DNA of 64,000 bases from Nissolia schottii. Its lineage: Eukaryota > Streptophyta > Magnoliopsida > Fabales > Fabaceae. A model generated the notes under the pieces. It was not told where the DNA came from. It was given only the letters and a program-made list of their open reading frames with translations, and did not search any database. This document shows positions 22,801 to 40,500 of the stretch, one piece after another. Numbering within the stretch: position 1 is the first letter of the stretch; every line of letters starts with the position of its first letter. The position numbers were made by a program, and so were the translations under genes. The stretch lies in the NCBI GenBank assembly GCA_003254905.1, contig QANU01110956.1:1-64000 (forward strand), in the 5' to 3' direction.

Positions 22801-25800
22801 TATTTATAATTTTATAACCAGTAAATTTGAGCAAAGCTACCTGCACAACAGAAGCAAATAAACAAAACAAAGGAAAGGTAAAAGTGTTAATATATATTAT
22901 CAACAATCAAAATTGGAAAACAAACTACGAATTGTAATAAATGTTCAAAACAGAAATGCCTAAAGGTATCCTGAATCAGTTGTGTGCTAAAGAAGTCTCC
23001 TTAAAGATACTAGGACATTCCAACCAAATGCACCAAACAGTAGGCTAAGATCACACTTCACCACAAAAACTTAGCATCCTCACTTTTAATGAAACCATTA
23101 AAGCTAGCCATGAAAATTGGTACAAGAACTTAGGGCACAGTTAACATTCACCAAAAAGGCCAAACAATATATTCCATAAAGAAACAGCAGCAATACAATA
23201 GATTAGGAAGCAACACACACAAAACTTATTTAGGGAGAAGAGCCTTATGTGGCTTAAAACTAGCAATATGTCTTTAGCATCAATTCTATTAAGAACTGTG
23301 GCCTAAAAACAAGACTTGACCTTAAGACAGATATTTGGACTTCCAAAGGGTTTATCAAGATGGAAAATGATTCTTAGTATTTTCTACTTGTACAAGAGAT
23401 TACAGCAGTTCTAGTTAATCCCCCTGATAATTGGTTGTGCTTGCTTTACGCACAAAGGATGGTCCAAGGTTACAAAATGTTTGTGAACTTCAGTCTCTTG
23501 AATGCGAGTTAATACAGTAGTTCCAAACACAAAAGTATATTTTTGTTTCTCTCCAGTTTACCATCTTTTAACCTTTCCCTTCTTGACACTTCTTTCTCTT
23601 AAGGAATTTATTCTTTTATTAAAAAGGAAAATTGCTTCATCGATTAAAGAAAGTATATTTGTGTCCTGGTTATGCACAATAGTTAACAGTAATACACTGC
23701 AATCTAACAGAGTGATATTAACGGTAGAAAACTAGTCCAACAAAACTACTAATGCATCAAAACATATAGCAGAAAGAAAATGGTAAACTTACTTTACTCT
23801 TATTGAAGTATAAAAGAATAAATAAAGAGATCCCATAGACAGCATCTGACCAAATGTTGGCAAACGCTCTGCGATTCTCTAGTCTCCAATCTTCTCTCAA
23901 CTCTAATCTGTTGGAGCAACAAATAGAAGAACAATAAGGATAAGATACACCAATTGAAGGTCAACAAGGTCCTTTTACATAATGATTCGTACAAAATGCC
24001 ATAACATAAAACCAAGAAATCCAGGACTAGATTGATTTAACTTTTGCTTAAAGCATTCCCCAGTTCACAAGGTTTTTTGTAATGCAGAATTCAGGCAGAG
24101 AAAGCCATGCAGATTTAATGAAGAGTAATGATGGCATATATTAAAGGACAGGAAGTTAAGCATACTCTTTTGCTCGATTGGCTTTTTGAACTCTCTTACC
24201 AAATTCATAGTTCCATTTAATGCTCATATTCAAATAATAGCTACACTAACTGGCACAGAGAAAAGAAAGAACACCATTCTAGAAGATAAGACAGGTTGAT
24301 CTTACGCTTTATGCCTAAGTTCCCACCAAATCTCATCATCAGAAAGAGGTGGAGATTTGCCAATCTCTACCTCAAGCTCAAATCGTCCTCTCTCAGTTTT
24401 TAATTCCTTGATCATTTCAAGTTTTTGATATCTCCTCACATCAAGCATTTGTGCTGCAAGTGGTACTTTCTTCACATATCTGTCAATAGCACAAAGTTAC
24501 TTGACCAGCTATGAAAAAATAACAAATAAAACTTATTTAAGAAAACTAACACAAAACTAAAAATCAACAATGAAAAATTTGTACTAAAAAACAAAGAAAG
24601 CAAAAAAGAAATGATAAAAGCCATGCCCTAAAATGAAACATCATCTCCTATAAAATCATCAAATTTGCAAGGCACTAATGCCGGATATTAGAAGTTAAAA
24701 CGATAGTTATAATTTTTCTTGGAGTTTTTCAATATCCTCCAAAAACAGCCTCCTAAGAATCCTCTGAATCTTTAATACTGAAAGTATTACTAATAAATGA
24801 AAAAGCAACTGCATTTAGTATCTTTTGAGCATAAACAGCATGCAATATATCCCTTGTTTAGCTATTAGATGCATTTTTGGGAGGATGGCTTAGGAGGCTT
24901 TGGAGTTATCCTTTTTCCTATATGTCCATTGTTACCTTTCTTACTGGTAGACCAACTCACCCAAAAGCTTAAGTAGTTAGGTGAAAGCCCACGAATGGTT
25001 TTATATCTCTATCATGCCCATCATGCAAGAGCCATTGGGATTGAAATGTGAACAATGCATTGCTCCACTTTAACTAGTTCAAATATTTAATTTAATGGTC
25101 AGGAATGTGAGCATCAAGGATCAAACTCCTAACCAATTAGCCATATTGGCTCTAATATCGTGTAAAAGTTTAAATTATTGGGTGGAGGCCTAGGAATGGT
25201 GTTAAATCTATTGCGGTAGTATCTTAGCATGGGCATTGGGCGACCCAATGCACCTCGGGTTCATCTAATCTCATCATTTCAGCGCCTCACTTCATATACT
25301 AAAACTTTGGAAGCCTAGGAATGGTGTTAAATCTATTCCTCATCATGGACAAGCCATTCCAAGCCTATGTCACTTGCCATTCCCCTTGTCCTCCAAACAT
25401 ATCACACTTTAGCAAAACATCATGCAGAAAGGACACACAGGCATATCTATTTGAGCATGCACCTTCAAGTATATTGGCAAAGCAGACGTACATTNACTAG
25501 CTTCGAGTAAGAAAGTCGATTTCCAACATTACCTGTCTAAAAATGGCATGAGTACGTAGTCATGAACCAGAAAGTCCATGGCCCAAGGTACAACAATCAA
25601 CACTGCCAAAAATTTAGCCTGTAATAACAAGTCAGGCACATAGAATTGAGTTAACCAAAAGAGTATATATATCAAGCAACCACTAGCACATCATTCACTT
25701 GATATAACAACCAACGATGTTAGAATAGTTCAAATTAATTACTTTTTACTTTGGTCTTTGATCAAGCATCCCCATAAGAAGCATTACTGTAAGACTGAAC

Positions 25801-26744
25801 CGTCGGCACTGTCGCTATATCCCTTTTCTAAGATTTGAACTGAGATCCACCTCCTAAAATATGGCTCCCTTAACACTGCACTCAACATTGCGGCCAAATA
25901 ACCACCTCTCAACAATTCCTTTTATCTAGAATTTGAATGCGACTCACTTAACACTACCCCTAACCAAACCCTTATGTGGCTAATGAACTAAATATTTCAA
26001 TCGGGACAATCAAACTGGGCATTCTACCGAAAACACAGAGAAAATTCATGCACATAAAAAATGCAAACTTACCGAATTGGTGGATGCATAATTGAAAACA
26101 CGGTCCTCATAAAGCAAGTCATCCTCATCATCAACGTCGCCATCGCCATCGCCATCTCGATCCCTCCCTCCGAAAATCAAAGACCTAACAGACTCCACCA
26201 AGCCCTTCTCTTCATCCCCCTCCACCGCTTTCACAACATAGTCGTCTTCCTTCATCTCTTGCTTCTCTTGCCCAAACCCATCACTCCAAGAAGCAAAGCT
26301 GCTGCTGGCATCGCCATCCAAAAGCCAATCCTCCCATTTCCTGTACTCCTGGTTCCTCCTATCTTCCTGCGCCTCCCTCAACTCGATAATCGCCTCAGCT
26401 CTCTGCTTCCAGGCCTCGAATTTCTCGTCTTCGGATAACGCTTCACCTCGTTCCTCCACGTCATCACCATCATCCTCGTCTACCATGTCATCTTCCTTGA
26501 AGCCGAGCCAGTTTCCGCCGCCTTCGAAGAAGAACGTGTGCCACCAGCTGCTCTTGTTGTTGTTGTTGTTCTTCTTCTTCCGTCTCCCGCTGGCTCCGCT
26601 GATGTTCTTCTCAGCTTTGGAAACGACGCCGTTTAGACGCTTCGGTTTGGGTTTAACTGCAAATGCGGAAGGAGGAGGAGGAGGGAATGCGGGGAAGTGG
26701 TTAAAGAAGATTAGGTTGTGGCATAACACAGTTGAAGAGCTCAT
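19863..26744 (-). CDS. CemA-like chloroplast envelope protein, DLDG1 type
   Basis: Seven exons on the minus strand: 26073-26744, 25533-25618, 24306-24479, 23793-23907, 22743-22840, 21098-21233 and 19863-19931. They keep frame to a 449-residue product. Exon 1 (1-224) gives a Ser/Pro-rich putative transit peptide, a Lys/Asn run and an acidic region. The C-terminal half carries the CemA-like domain: a membrane segment at about 225-250 (AKFLAVLIVVPWAMDFL), others near 322-345 and 368-382, the signature SDTGKAFLIILITDIFLGYH (365-384) and a last segment near 410-427. Arabidopsis DLDG1 (At4g31040) is a plastid envelope protein related to CemA/Ycf10, tied to proton handling and non-photochemical quenching control; this gene is probably its orthologue. 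The length is close to the Arabidopsis protein as I recall it. Introns hold two SINE-like insertions and a repeat-module cluster. One unknown base (25495) lies in intron 2, not in coding DNA. Confidence 0.9.
20139..20268 (+). mobile_element. Au-SINE-like element, plus orientation
   Basis: Begins AGTCTTGGTTCAATGGTTAG, a tRNA-like A-box region, followed by GTAACCTGGTGGTCATGG. It ends near GCCTCATGCATTGAG, which also occurs at the end of the neighbouring copy. The B-box (GGTTCGAATC expected) is decayed. Sits in intron 6 of the DLDG1-type gene. Confidence 0.55.
20371..20520 (-). mobile_element. Au-SINE-like element, minus orientation
   Basis: On the minus strand it begins GGATGCGCCTTAGTGCAATG (A box), carries CACGGGTTCAAATCC (B box), then a TTTTGCAGGGATAAAGCTGC segment like the body of plant Au SINEs. 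It ends GCCTCATGCATTGA followed by T-rich sequence. About 150 bp; it lies ~100 bp from an oppositely oriented relative. Family assignment is from memory of the consensus. Confidence 0.65.
24945..25345. repeat. Cluster of three diverged ~50-bp repeat modules in intron 2
   Basis: Modules at about 24955-25012 (CCCAAAAGCTTAAGTAGTTA...), 25160-25212 and 25300-25343 share AAAAGTTTAAAT/AAGCTTAAG-like starts and CCTAGGAATGGTGTTAAAT or CCACGAATGGTTTTATAT cores. Between the first two lies GGCTCTAATATCGTGTAAAA, related to the TGATACCATGTTAA word seen in many plant dispersed repeats. Probably debris of one retroelement family. Confidence 0.5.
25495..25495. other. Ambiguous base (N)
   Basis: A single undetermined base within intron 2 of the DLDG1-type gene; no coding consequence. 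Confidence 0.95.
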
Positions 26745-27539
26745 TAATTATGAACATCAATGTGTAGCCGCATTTTTTATCTTCTTTCTCAGAGGGAAAA
26801 GAATAATGCTGCTGCTTGTTATCCGTAGTAGCTTAGCTTTGAGCTTTGTCTGTCCCCATTGGCCACTGTTCCGCCACGTTCAAGCAAAATTGGAAGCGCG
26901 TTTATTTTATCCAATTCTTTTTCTAGAGACGTTTTTGCCTGCCGAGTCTGTTGAAATGAGATAATACTATACTAGTCTAGTGACACTCATAATGGGCGGG
27001 CACGCAACACATTTTTGGATCTACTAGTTTTTTTTTTAGTAGTCAATTTGGCACTGGAATTATAACATTCATATTCAAATTATCTGGCCTCAATTTACAA
27101 CTTAACTATTAAAGATGTTGTCATTAGGAGGTTAATGTAATTAGGCAGGCAGGCAGGCAGACATTAAATAGTAATTCGCTTTATAGTTACGCCATAGTGC
27201 ACTGTATACCTCACTTGTTTCAGTGGGCACGTGTGATAGGGATCATAAAGCTTATTGGTATATTTTTCACATTGGGATATTCTATGGACAAATGCTACCC
27301 AAGTTTTACCCCACACTGAAATTGCAAAGCAAAACCACGCCACATATTATCATTTTGAATAATGTATGACAAACAATGCTTAAGCTTCCTGTTCAGTTTT
27401 GCCATAGAGGACTTCAATGTTTGCAGTTTCAGCCCAGATAAATAATAGAAAAAAAATAATAAATTTATTTCTGGAGAGATTGCCAATGAAAACTACTAAT
27501 ACAGGGCTCTCTAGTCACAAAAACCAAAGCTACCACTTC
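26745..27539 (-). promoter_or_regulatory. Upstream region of the DLDG1-type gene and 3' flank of the Aha1-like gene
   Basis: The ~800 bp between the two tandem minus-strand genes must hold the promoter of the first and the 3' UTR of the second. A (GGCA)n tetranucleotide tract is at about 27144-27160. I cannot identify a clear TATA box or transcription start. Confidence 0.4.
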
Positions 27540-32253
<4,714 letters not shown>

Positions 32254-34559
32254 TTCCACGAACACGAAGCGAGTGGAACGAAACTTGACCTAAGATTCAG
32301 GAGGAAGCGCCGAATGGAGACAAAAGCCCGTCACATAAACACAAAAAAGCGAGGGACGCGGCAATTATTATTATTATTTTATTAATTTAATTTATTTCTT
32401 GCGGTTCCGGAACTTTCCCGTAGGTCGGAGAACGAGGAGGATTCAACGTTTCTTCTTTGTAAGGTCAAAATTAACAAAATTCACCTAAAAAAGGAACCCA
32501 ATTACGCAGTATTAACGGTCATTTTGTGCCAGCCTAATAATGGGGTACAAATTTCTGAATAATATTTGAATGTTCACGTGGTAATGGCAGCAAATACTCA
32601 AAAATATTTTGGGATACAAACCAGGAAATTTAAAAATAATATTTTTTTTTCTATAACTCAATTTTGATGCATTATTAATATTAACGTGAAACACTTTACA
32701 TTAATTATGCTATATGAGAGATTTTTAAGATAATAAATATAAAATTTAATTACTTTTACTTACGTCACGGCCGTAACACATTATTAAATGACTGCTAGTA
32801 ATGAATTAGGCCCAACAAGGTCTTTTGATCACAATCCAACTTCAGCCCAACATGAACAACCCACTGCATACTAATTAGGAGGGATGTTCATAACTCGGTC
32901 TGGTCCGCTAACTTGGACCAGCCCGAAGTATTTGGGTTAAATTGGGCCCAATTTTAAAAAAATTAAAAAAAATTTTGATTTTAATTCATATTGAGTTCTA
33001 GTTTAGCCTCAGGTCACCCGATCCGGCCCGACGTTTAGAAATCTATGCCTATTGTAGTTAAATTATGTCTATTTCGGTGTTTAGAAATCTATTGTAGTGC
33101 AATTATTATTATTTTTTTGTTTATGTTCCACTAAAATTATGAAAGTTTGAATGAGAATGTTAATGTTATAACTTTTATTTCATTTTATTGTAGTGTTTCA
33201 AATTAATGAGTGTTTAGTTAGGGAATATAATGTTTAGTTTACAATTTTTTTAACTTTATTTTTTAATAGATGTTATTTTTTATTTTGAAGTTGGAGATAA
33301 TTTTGGCCCGTACGAAGATGATCGAGTCTATCGAATTTAAGATCGAGTCCGGGTCCTCAAAATTGGTTCGGTCTAAATATAGGACTGGGTTCAGATAAAA
33401 GGCAACCCGACCCAACCCGGCTCATGAACACCCTTACTAATTAGGACACGTGAAGGTAAGGTCCCACCTCATCGCACTGACACAACACTAGGGCAATAAC
33501 CTAATAGAATCGTGGAGTTACATGAAATACAAAATCTAAATGTCCTGTGTGTCTAAGCATAATTCATCCCATTGTCACAGTATACCTCAACATTTAAGCA
33601 TCAAAGTAGCCTCGCAGGCACTCAATCAACACTTTGGAACATTCAACCATCGTGAGATGGCCATCCAACGACCAATCACCACCACCCAATTTGGGTGCCA
33701 AGTAATCTCGTTTCTCATCTCGCATAAAAATTAATCTCTAATTCTCTAATTATATATTAAAACTTAACTACACTTCGTATTTTACCTTGTTCTTAAGAGT
33801 TCCAAATAGAGCTATCAGAGAAAGGGGGAGGGAATGAAAATAAAGAAGGATCATATGTTAACCGGGGTACTGCCATCTCGCCCTGTGCTAAGTGTGGACT
33901 AGGTTAGCCATTTTTACGGTCTTTACTATCTCACATAATCCCACAATATCGCCATGTTATATCTTTACATTTTCATTTTGTTTTCCTCCATTTTCCCTTC
34001 AAATGTTGTTAAAAAGCTTAAAGACAACTTAGTTTATGTAATAACATTTAAGGCACTAGATAATGTAGTAAATCTGGAGATACAAATCCTCTTTGGTTAT
34101 CCATAATTTCGACCAAAAACAACACAGCATATCATGCTTAACCCCGACCACTGCCAATCATTTGGGGTTCGAACAGCACTTTTGGCCAAAAAAATCACTA
34201 TACAACTATTCTCTAACCAAAGTAATAAAGGCAACAAAATTTTCATCGCTACCAATTTCTCTCTATAGTACTGCAAGATATGTGAGAATACAGGCAAAAG
34301 AAGTGCTGCATAAAAGAACTAGGTGTGTATAACCATACAATTTGCTGACACATAATCCCCAACCCAGAAAACCTTACAATCATTCTACAAAATTATGTAC
34401 GTCTATGTCACCCCAAAAAAATTATGAACGTCTATCATAAAGATAATTGTACATTCTTTCTGCTCCAAGACTTTTCACAAAGCCTTGTACTTTCAACAAC
34501 ACAGGAAATCCTCGTAATAATCCTACTTTGATCTAAATCCATTATAGTAGCTTGAAACC
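32254..34559. other. Spacer: Aha1-like promoter, a TIR element, and the 3' flank of the SPOT1-like gene
   Basis: The first ~150 bp are moderately GC-rich and probably hold the Aha1-like leader and core promoter. A TTA-type tract lies at about 32366-32380. A transposable element occupies 32880-33434 (listed separately). The last few hundred bases before 34560 should contain the 3' UTR of the next gene. No further gene was recognised. Confidence 0.5.
32880..33434. mobile_element. Non-autonomous DNA transposon with short TIRs and 11-bp target duplication
   Basis: The left end AGGGATGTTCATAACTCGG and right end CCGGCTCATGAACACCCT are inverted repeats with a few mismatches. The undecamer TACTAATTAGG flanks both sides perfectly (32869-32879 and 33435-33445). 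The 555-bp interior has GC-rich subterminal stretches (GGCCCGAC-type words) around an AT-rich core and no transposase. A 9-11 bp duplication favours Mutator-like over hAT (8 bp), but the family is not fixed. Confidence 0.75.
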
Positions 34560-37500
34560 TCAATTAATCTTTGGTTTTGGTTGCCTTGGCCTCAAAACCA
34601 TATAAAGGCACCCTAGAACGATCAAGAAAGCAGGGATTGTTGTCATGTCGAAAACCATGTGTACTTTCCTCTCTCTTGTACAGTTAATTGGATGGAGAAG
34701 GGCAAGAGTTGCATTAACATGCTCAAGAAACCTGCAAGAGGGAGGATGGTGTTAGAGGAAATGAACCAAGTTTACGGAAAAAAAAATGAAATTTAAATTG
34801 CCTTTGAGAGTAGAGGAATCTAATAGAGAGCAGGCTTGTAACTAATAAACAACAATATATAACATAGTTGTGCTTCCCATCCTCTCTACCATCAGGATAA
34901 ATTTCTGTCTTACTACATAATAGAGAACAAAAGAACAAAACACATTAATGTAATAAGGACTACTAATATAGAACTGTCAAAAACGCCCCATTGAAATTAG
35001 CTAAGAACTACGAAGGAGACAACTTCATAAAACTGTGTTTCTATTGTACTCTAATTAAAGATTCTACATCTTTTCCTTTTCTGCCAATGACATCTAGGAG
35101 GGTACGATCACATTAAAAATTAAAAGAGCTCTCAAACCCTTTAACTCGACAGATATGCTTATAGAAATCATTTTGTTTGACCCATAAGGAGGCAAAAAGT
35201 GAAATGCTGTCCTTTACAAGTGTGTGTGTGTGTTTTATTTTGAAAAGAAAGGAAAGGAAAGGAGTTAGTAGGCTTAATTTAAAACTCTCAAGTATTTTAA
35301 AAGATTCTCCCTTACAGATATTTTGAGAGACTGAAAAGCTTTACTCCATAGATAGCTTTTGTACTTTCTGGTTATGTTCGTCTCTTTTTAAAGGATCTCT
35401 TCTCCTCTTACTTTGTGTATTCTCTCATCTTCTTGATGAAATTCTTATTATATCCAAAAAAATTTAAAACTCTCAAGTACAATTAGCCTACTAACTCCTT
35501 TCCTCTCCAAAATAAAACTCCCAAAATTCACAAACACACCCTAAAGGGGTGATAAAATACGTTTGACTAAATTATAGGCGTGCACCCCAACCAAATATAC
35601 AAGATCCCATAGCACCGTACATCTCCACAAAGCTCTACATCCCTTAGGCCAGCTGAAACCTAAATCCCTGCTTCATATGATTAGTACAAATGACTTGTGG
35701 CAGGTTGCTGGATCCTAGGCACTTTGTTTCTCTCTAACTCAGACTAGCATCCATTTTTTATATATACTATCTAACTGCTAGATATTTCTAGAATAGACCC
35801 ATCTTATCAGTTAAATCTGGACTGCCTAGGAAGTTTGGAAAGTTTATTTTATTAAAGGGATTTATTGGCAAGACAAGCAGATCTATTGGTGAGAATTGAA
35901 TATGATGTTTTACAATTTTCTTGTGTTTTCTTGAAGGGTGTTGCAATTCAATTTTATAATTAGGCTTTTTTCCCCTTGAAAATGCATACTGCAGAATAGT
36001 TTCTGGTGCCTAACCTTTTTGATGCATCCTCCAAGGTGATTAGTAGCCTCAATGCATCAACATAACGTAATTCTCCAGTGACAGTTGATATCTGAAAATA
36101 CAACATGCATAATCCATTTCATGGGATCAACCGTTTAACATTATAATTCAATAGAAGCTACAAATTACAAGTACTCACCCTTTTCCAAAGGCTAACAATA
36201 TAGTTGTACTTATTTGCAAGCTCATGCTCCTGGGACTGGAAGATTTTGAAAGTTTTTTGGGCTTTATTTTGTTAAGTATTCATTCATAAACAGATATAAT
36301 GTCATATCAGATGGAAAACAAAGGAGTACAATTTTTCAAAGAAAATGACAAGATTGGATTCCCATTATTTAATTCAACTAACAGTATCTCCCTTTCCTTT
36401 TGAGGAAAATATGCACGGAGGCACACAGGAGAGGGAAGCTAGGCACATGGCACATCAAGTATATAACAGTCAATTCTTCAAGATACCTCCTAATATTTCT
36501 GATATTTATGCATTTATTTACAGGTGCTCTCCCATACTGGTCTACAAGTCAGATTGGCACCATTTGGATTCTGTCATCCATTAGGTTAATATTAAGCACC
36601 CACAAAAATTACTTGCTAATAAATTAATCTATATAAAAGATTAATCTATTGTGCAAATGAAAATGCTACTCAACTAGAATAAGTTGGCAAGGTTATATAC
36701 TCTTGGATGAATGAGTGGTCCCTATCACACTGTCCTATCTAACAGCCACCTTGAAGACTCCAGAAAGAGCAGCATGGATTGGTCCCACAACCACTTGGTC
36801 ACAGAATGCTTTCATGTCATGTTTGCTAAAGCACCAATCATCCTATGAGCTTGAGCTTTTAGGAGAGGGCCAAGAACAATAGTGACTTTTATCAACGCCC
36901 TAATAGCAGAAAAACAAAATTCAGGGAATGACACCTAACATTGCCCCTTAAAAATAGAACCATTTTTAAATAAGCTTATATAAGTATGTGAGGCCTCATT
37001 GATATCTGAATTTTGTGTGCAGTGTATGTGTTGCTGACAAAGGGAATAACACTTTAGAAAGGGAAGATAACACAGTGCAGAAATAGAGGATAAGGCACAT
37101 TCCAAGAATGATGTCATTTATGTCTTTAGAAAAGGAAATTTTATATCATTAAATGGCTGCAATACTACACAACAAGGATACTCGTACGCTCCATTAGTAG
37201 TAGATGAATGGCTGAATTAACTAGTTGTACTGATTCTTCAAGAGTTGTGATGATATAACTCCGAGCAATTGAATCAGAATGGAACTGTGAAATGTGCCAT
37301 CCTCGTGATGTTATGGAGAAAGGGTTGCATCCTACTGACCATATCCAGTCCTGTCATGTTCAGCAAAAATCTTAAGACAGTGGTTCAATCACACTTGATA
37401 ATGGAGTTACATTTAGCACATTGACTATTCTAGGAACCTGGGGATAGGAACACTGCAAAATCTCTAAATAAATATGTGCATAATTAATAAGGCGTTAAGA

Positions 37501-40500
37501 ATCTAACTCCACAAAAATTTTGAAAAAGTGGTTCAGCTGTTAAGAATCTAATTCTACAAAAAATTTGAAGAAGTGGTTCAGCTTTCTATGTATCCGTTGG
37601 CCATTTGTATGTCACTTTTATGGAGGGAAGGGGAGTAGGAGTGAAATAGAAGAGCAACATCACCCAATTAATAACCAAAACAGACCCATAAAAAAAATGA
37701 GCCAATTAATAAAACAGACCCATAAAAAAAAAACATGCACAGAACAGAATGTTTGCATTTCAAGGGGCTAAGGTATGCCAAAAAGCAGACATGTATGTCT
37801 GCCTACAGTCGATGCACTGGAATTGAAATCCATAAACAAATGACAGATGTAGGGAGTGTGACCTAAATCACTACTTGCATCATATAAATAGGTTGGACAT
37901 AAAGTGTACCTCAATTGCAGTCTCATGGGCTTGACTATAAACAAGATGAAGGGGAAGCAAACCCGCAAGGTGTTCAGCAGTAGCAGCAACCGCAGCTTTT
38001 ATAGGCTGTCTTTATTGTCCAGATAGATGATCAAATCAAGGAAGAAATACATAAATACTTGATAAATGGCCTTTAGTTCAATAAATAAAGAACTTATCAG
38101 AATTGTCGAATAATAATGAAAATAGAAGTTCAATTATTGATGAACATTGTCAGTCCAATTATCTCTCAGATAATATTGTAACACGATATTACTTGAGACA
38201 ATTAAAATTTCATTCAGAGGTTTACTTCTTTCCCTTCTTTTATCTACACACACAGAAATTGAAAATGTAAGGCATATGATGAAGATGACTACACATCCTT
38301 TAAAATCCTGAGTTCTTTAGCTACATCATCATGATAATTTCTGCGAGAGCTAATTCAATAATAACTGCTTCGAGGGCTTGATGAATAAGCCAGTTTAAAA
38401 GCAAACGGGAAGATTCCTGAATCTAACCTTAAGTTAAGTAGAAGTGAGTGCCCATTACAATGTAGATGGCTTTCCCAGGAAGACAATTCTGACTGAACGA
38501 CAATAATCATGTCAGAAAGTGATTTTGCCTGAAATTGTTTGTCTAGTAATAGTGGCTCACTGTGAATGAACCAAAAGACTGGAACCTCAAGCGTGGACCT
38601 TGAATGTGCATGCTTACCTGCATCTTTCCCAAAGATTATTATCCTACTAAATACCCAGAATATAATTATCAAGCAACAAAAAGAGGAAAACGTTTTTCTC
38701 AAACTGATTTGAAAATGCAAGGAAGTGAAAAGATCTCGTGTCACCAAAGTATGTACAACAACCAAAGGCAACGCCTGCATGCTAGTTGGAAAATCATTGG
38801 TTGTCCTTAACGGTTTGTTTTAGAAGACCATCTAACTCTCCAAGAATAAGAGATTTAAACCCTCTAATTGTTTCTGCTGGACCAACATGTTTTCCAAGCA
38901 AACCAGTAAATACTTCAGCTACCAAAATAAATGCTGATAAGATACGCTTAAACTTCTCTGCTCTTGCACATATCTATAATATGATATATATGTGTGTTTA
39001 TGTGTGCGCGCGCGCGTGTTGTTATGCCCCAAAAACTAGAAACCAGTCACCAAAATATTAAATAGAAGCTCTACAAACCCACAATTTCCAATAATTAGAA
39101 ATAGTTCACACCACACACTTCTGGTCACTTGGCATTGATGCAAACAAATGAAACATTTTGGACTGGCCCTATATCCATCAAGTCCTGCGTGCTCCATAAT
39201 ACTGTACTAACTTTTCAGCAACTAAGCCATAACGTCAAGCATATCTAGGCTGTAACAATGATCGATCTAAATTCATCTCTAATCGTCTACTTTAAGTATT
39301 TAACAATGTGGTATAGGAACAAGATTCTTTTTTCTTTTCATTTTCCCTTATGGTTTTCTTTCAAATTTAAAGGGACTTCCCAACGTATTCTTTTTGAGTA
39401 CATATGACATTATAAACGGAAGTCTAAAACATACGGCGGTTTTGAGGATGTAAGACGAACCTTTAAGGGAACCATGTTCATTCAGCCTTTGCAACTGATA
39501 CTGAAGAATGGAAGAATCAAGATAGGTTCGAATTGTTTTTCGATAGGTTCCATTGACAAGTAATAGAGGGACAGCAGCTGCTCGTCGCGCTATTGAGAAG
39601 GCCATTGCTAAAGCAGGATCCTCTGACAGTGGTAACCTAATAACCTTAGTAATATCAGCAGAAAACTAGGGGGAAAAACACATTTTAAAGGAACAAGACT
39701 AACTTGGTACATGACAATGAGCATGGAAAAAACAAAAATTACCAGTCAAACGTCTAATGAGAGGTTTAAAACAAGAAACCTTTGGCAAAGGAAATAGGAA
39801 ATAAACATGACTACATACATATGCTGACTGAACAATGGTTTCTGAGAAGGAACCACCAATGAGGAAAGTCCTTCCATTATAGCCTTCATATCCACAGGAA
39901 GCTGTTTAACGTGCCTAACTTTCTGCAAAAATAATTGCCAAGGCAGCTTAAATATTCCATTGTTGCAAGTCTTTTCAAATTATTGGGCGATGGACAGACA
40001 TCTTACCTCCTGTGTTATGAAAAACAATTGAAAGGATATCTTCTCATAATAATGGAAGGCACCATCTGCAATAGAAGGTGATATGATATGCCTCATAGAT
40101 CCCCACAGTGTCGCACCAAGATGTGCAAGAAAAGCATCACGTGCAACAGTGTAATTGTGGAACTCCTGCAGAGGCAACACCACAAATGAAGTTAATATTG
40201 AGGTTTAACCAGACATTAAAACTACAAAAAAATGGTGGGCTTACGATTCATTAGAAAATCCCACTAAATTAACACAGACTAATCAGCTTACCTCACGTGT
40301 GTCACTGAATAAATTCCACCTCTCCATCCGCATTAATGCCTCCACGGCCTTTTTCTTATGATTTTCATCATATTCTTCACCTTCAAATGACTGCAGCTCA
40401 CTTCTCAAATCCCGCATTCTCTCATCAAGTTCTGAAATGATCTTATGTTATTAGCTGTATAAAAAACTACCATAAACATCATGTGAGTTTTATATTTTTT

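Noticed and set aside
26061..26964. Plus-strand open frames of 125 and 159 codons over the DLDG1-type exon 1
   Set aside because: They are antisense shadows of a well-supported coding exon and its leader.
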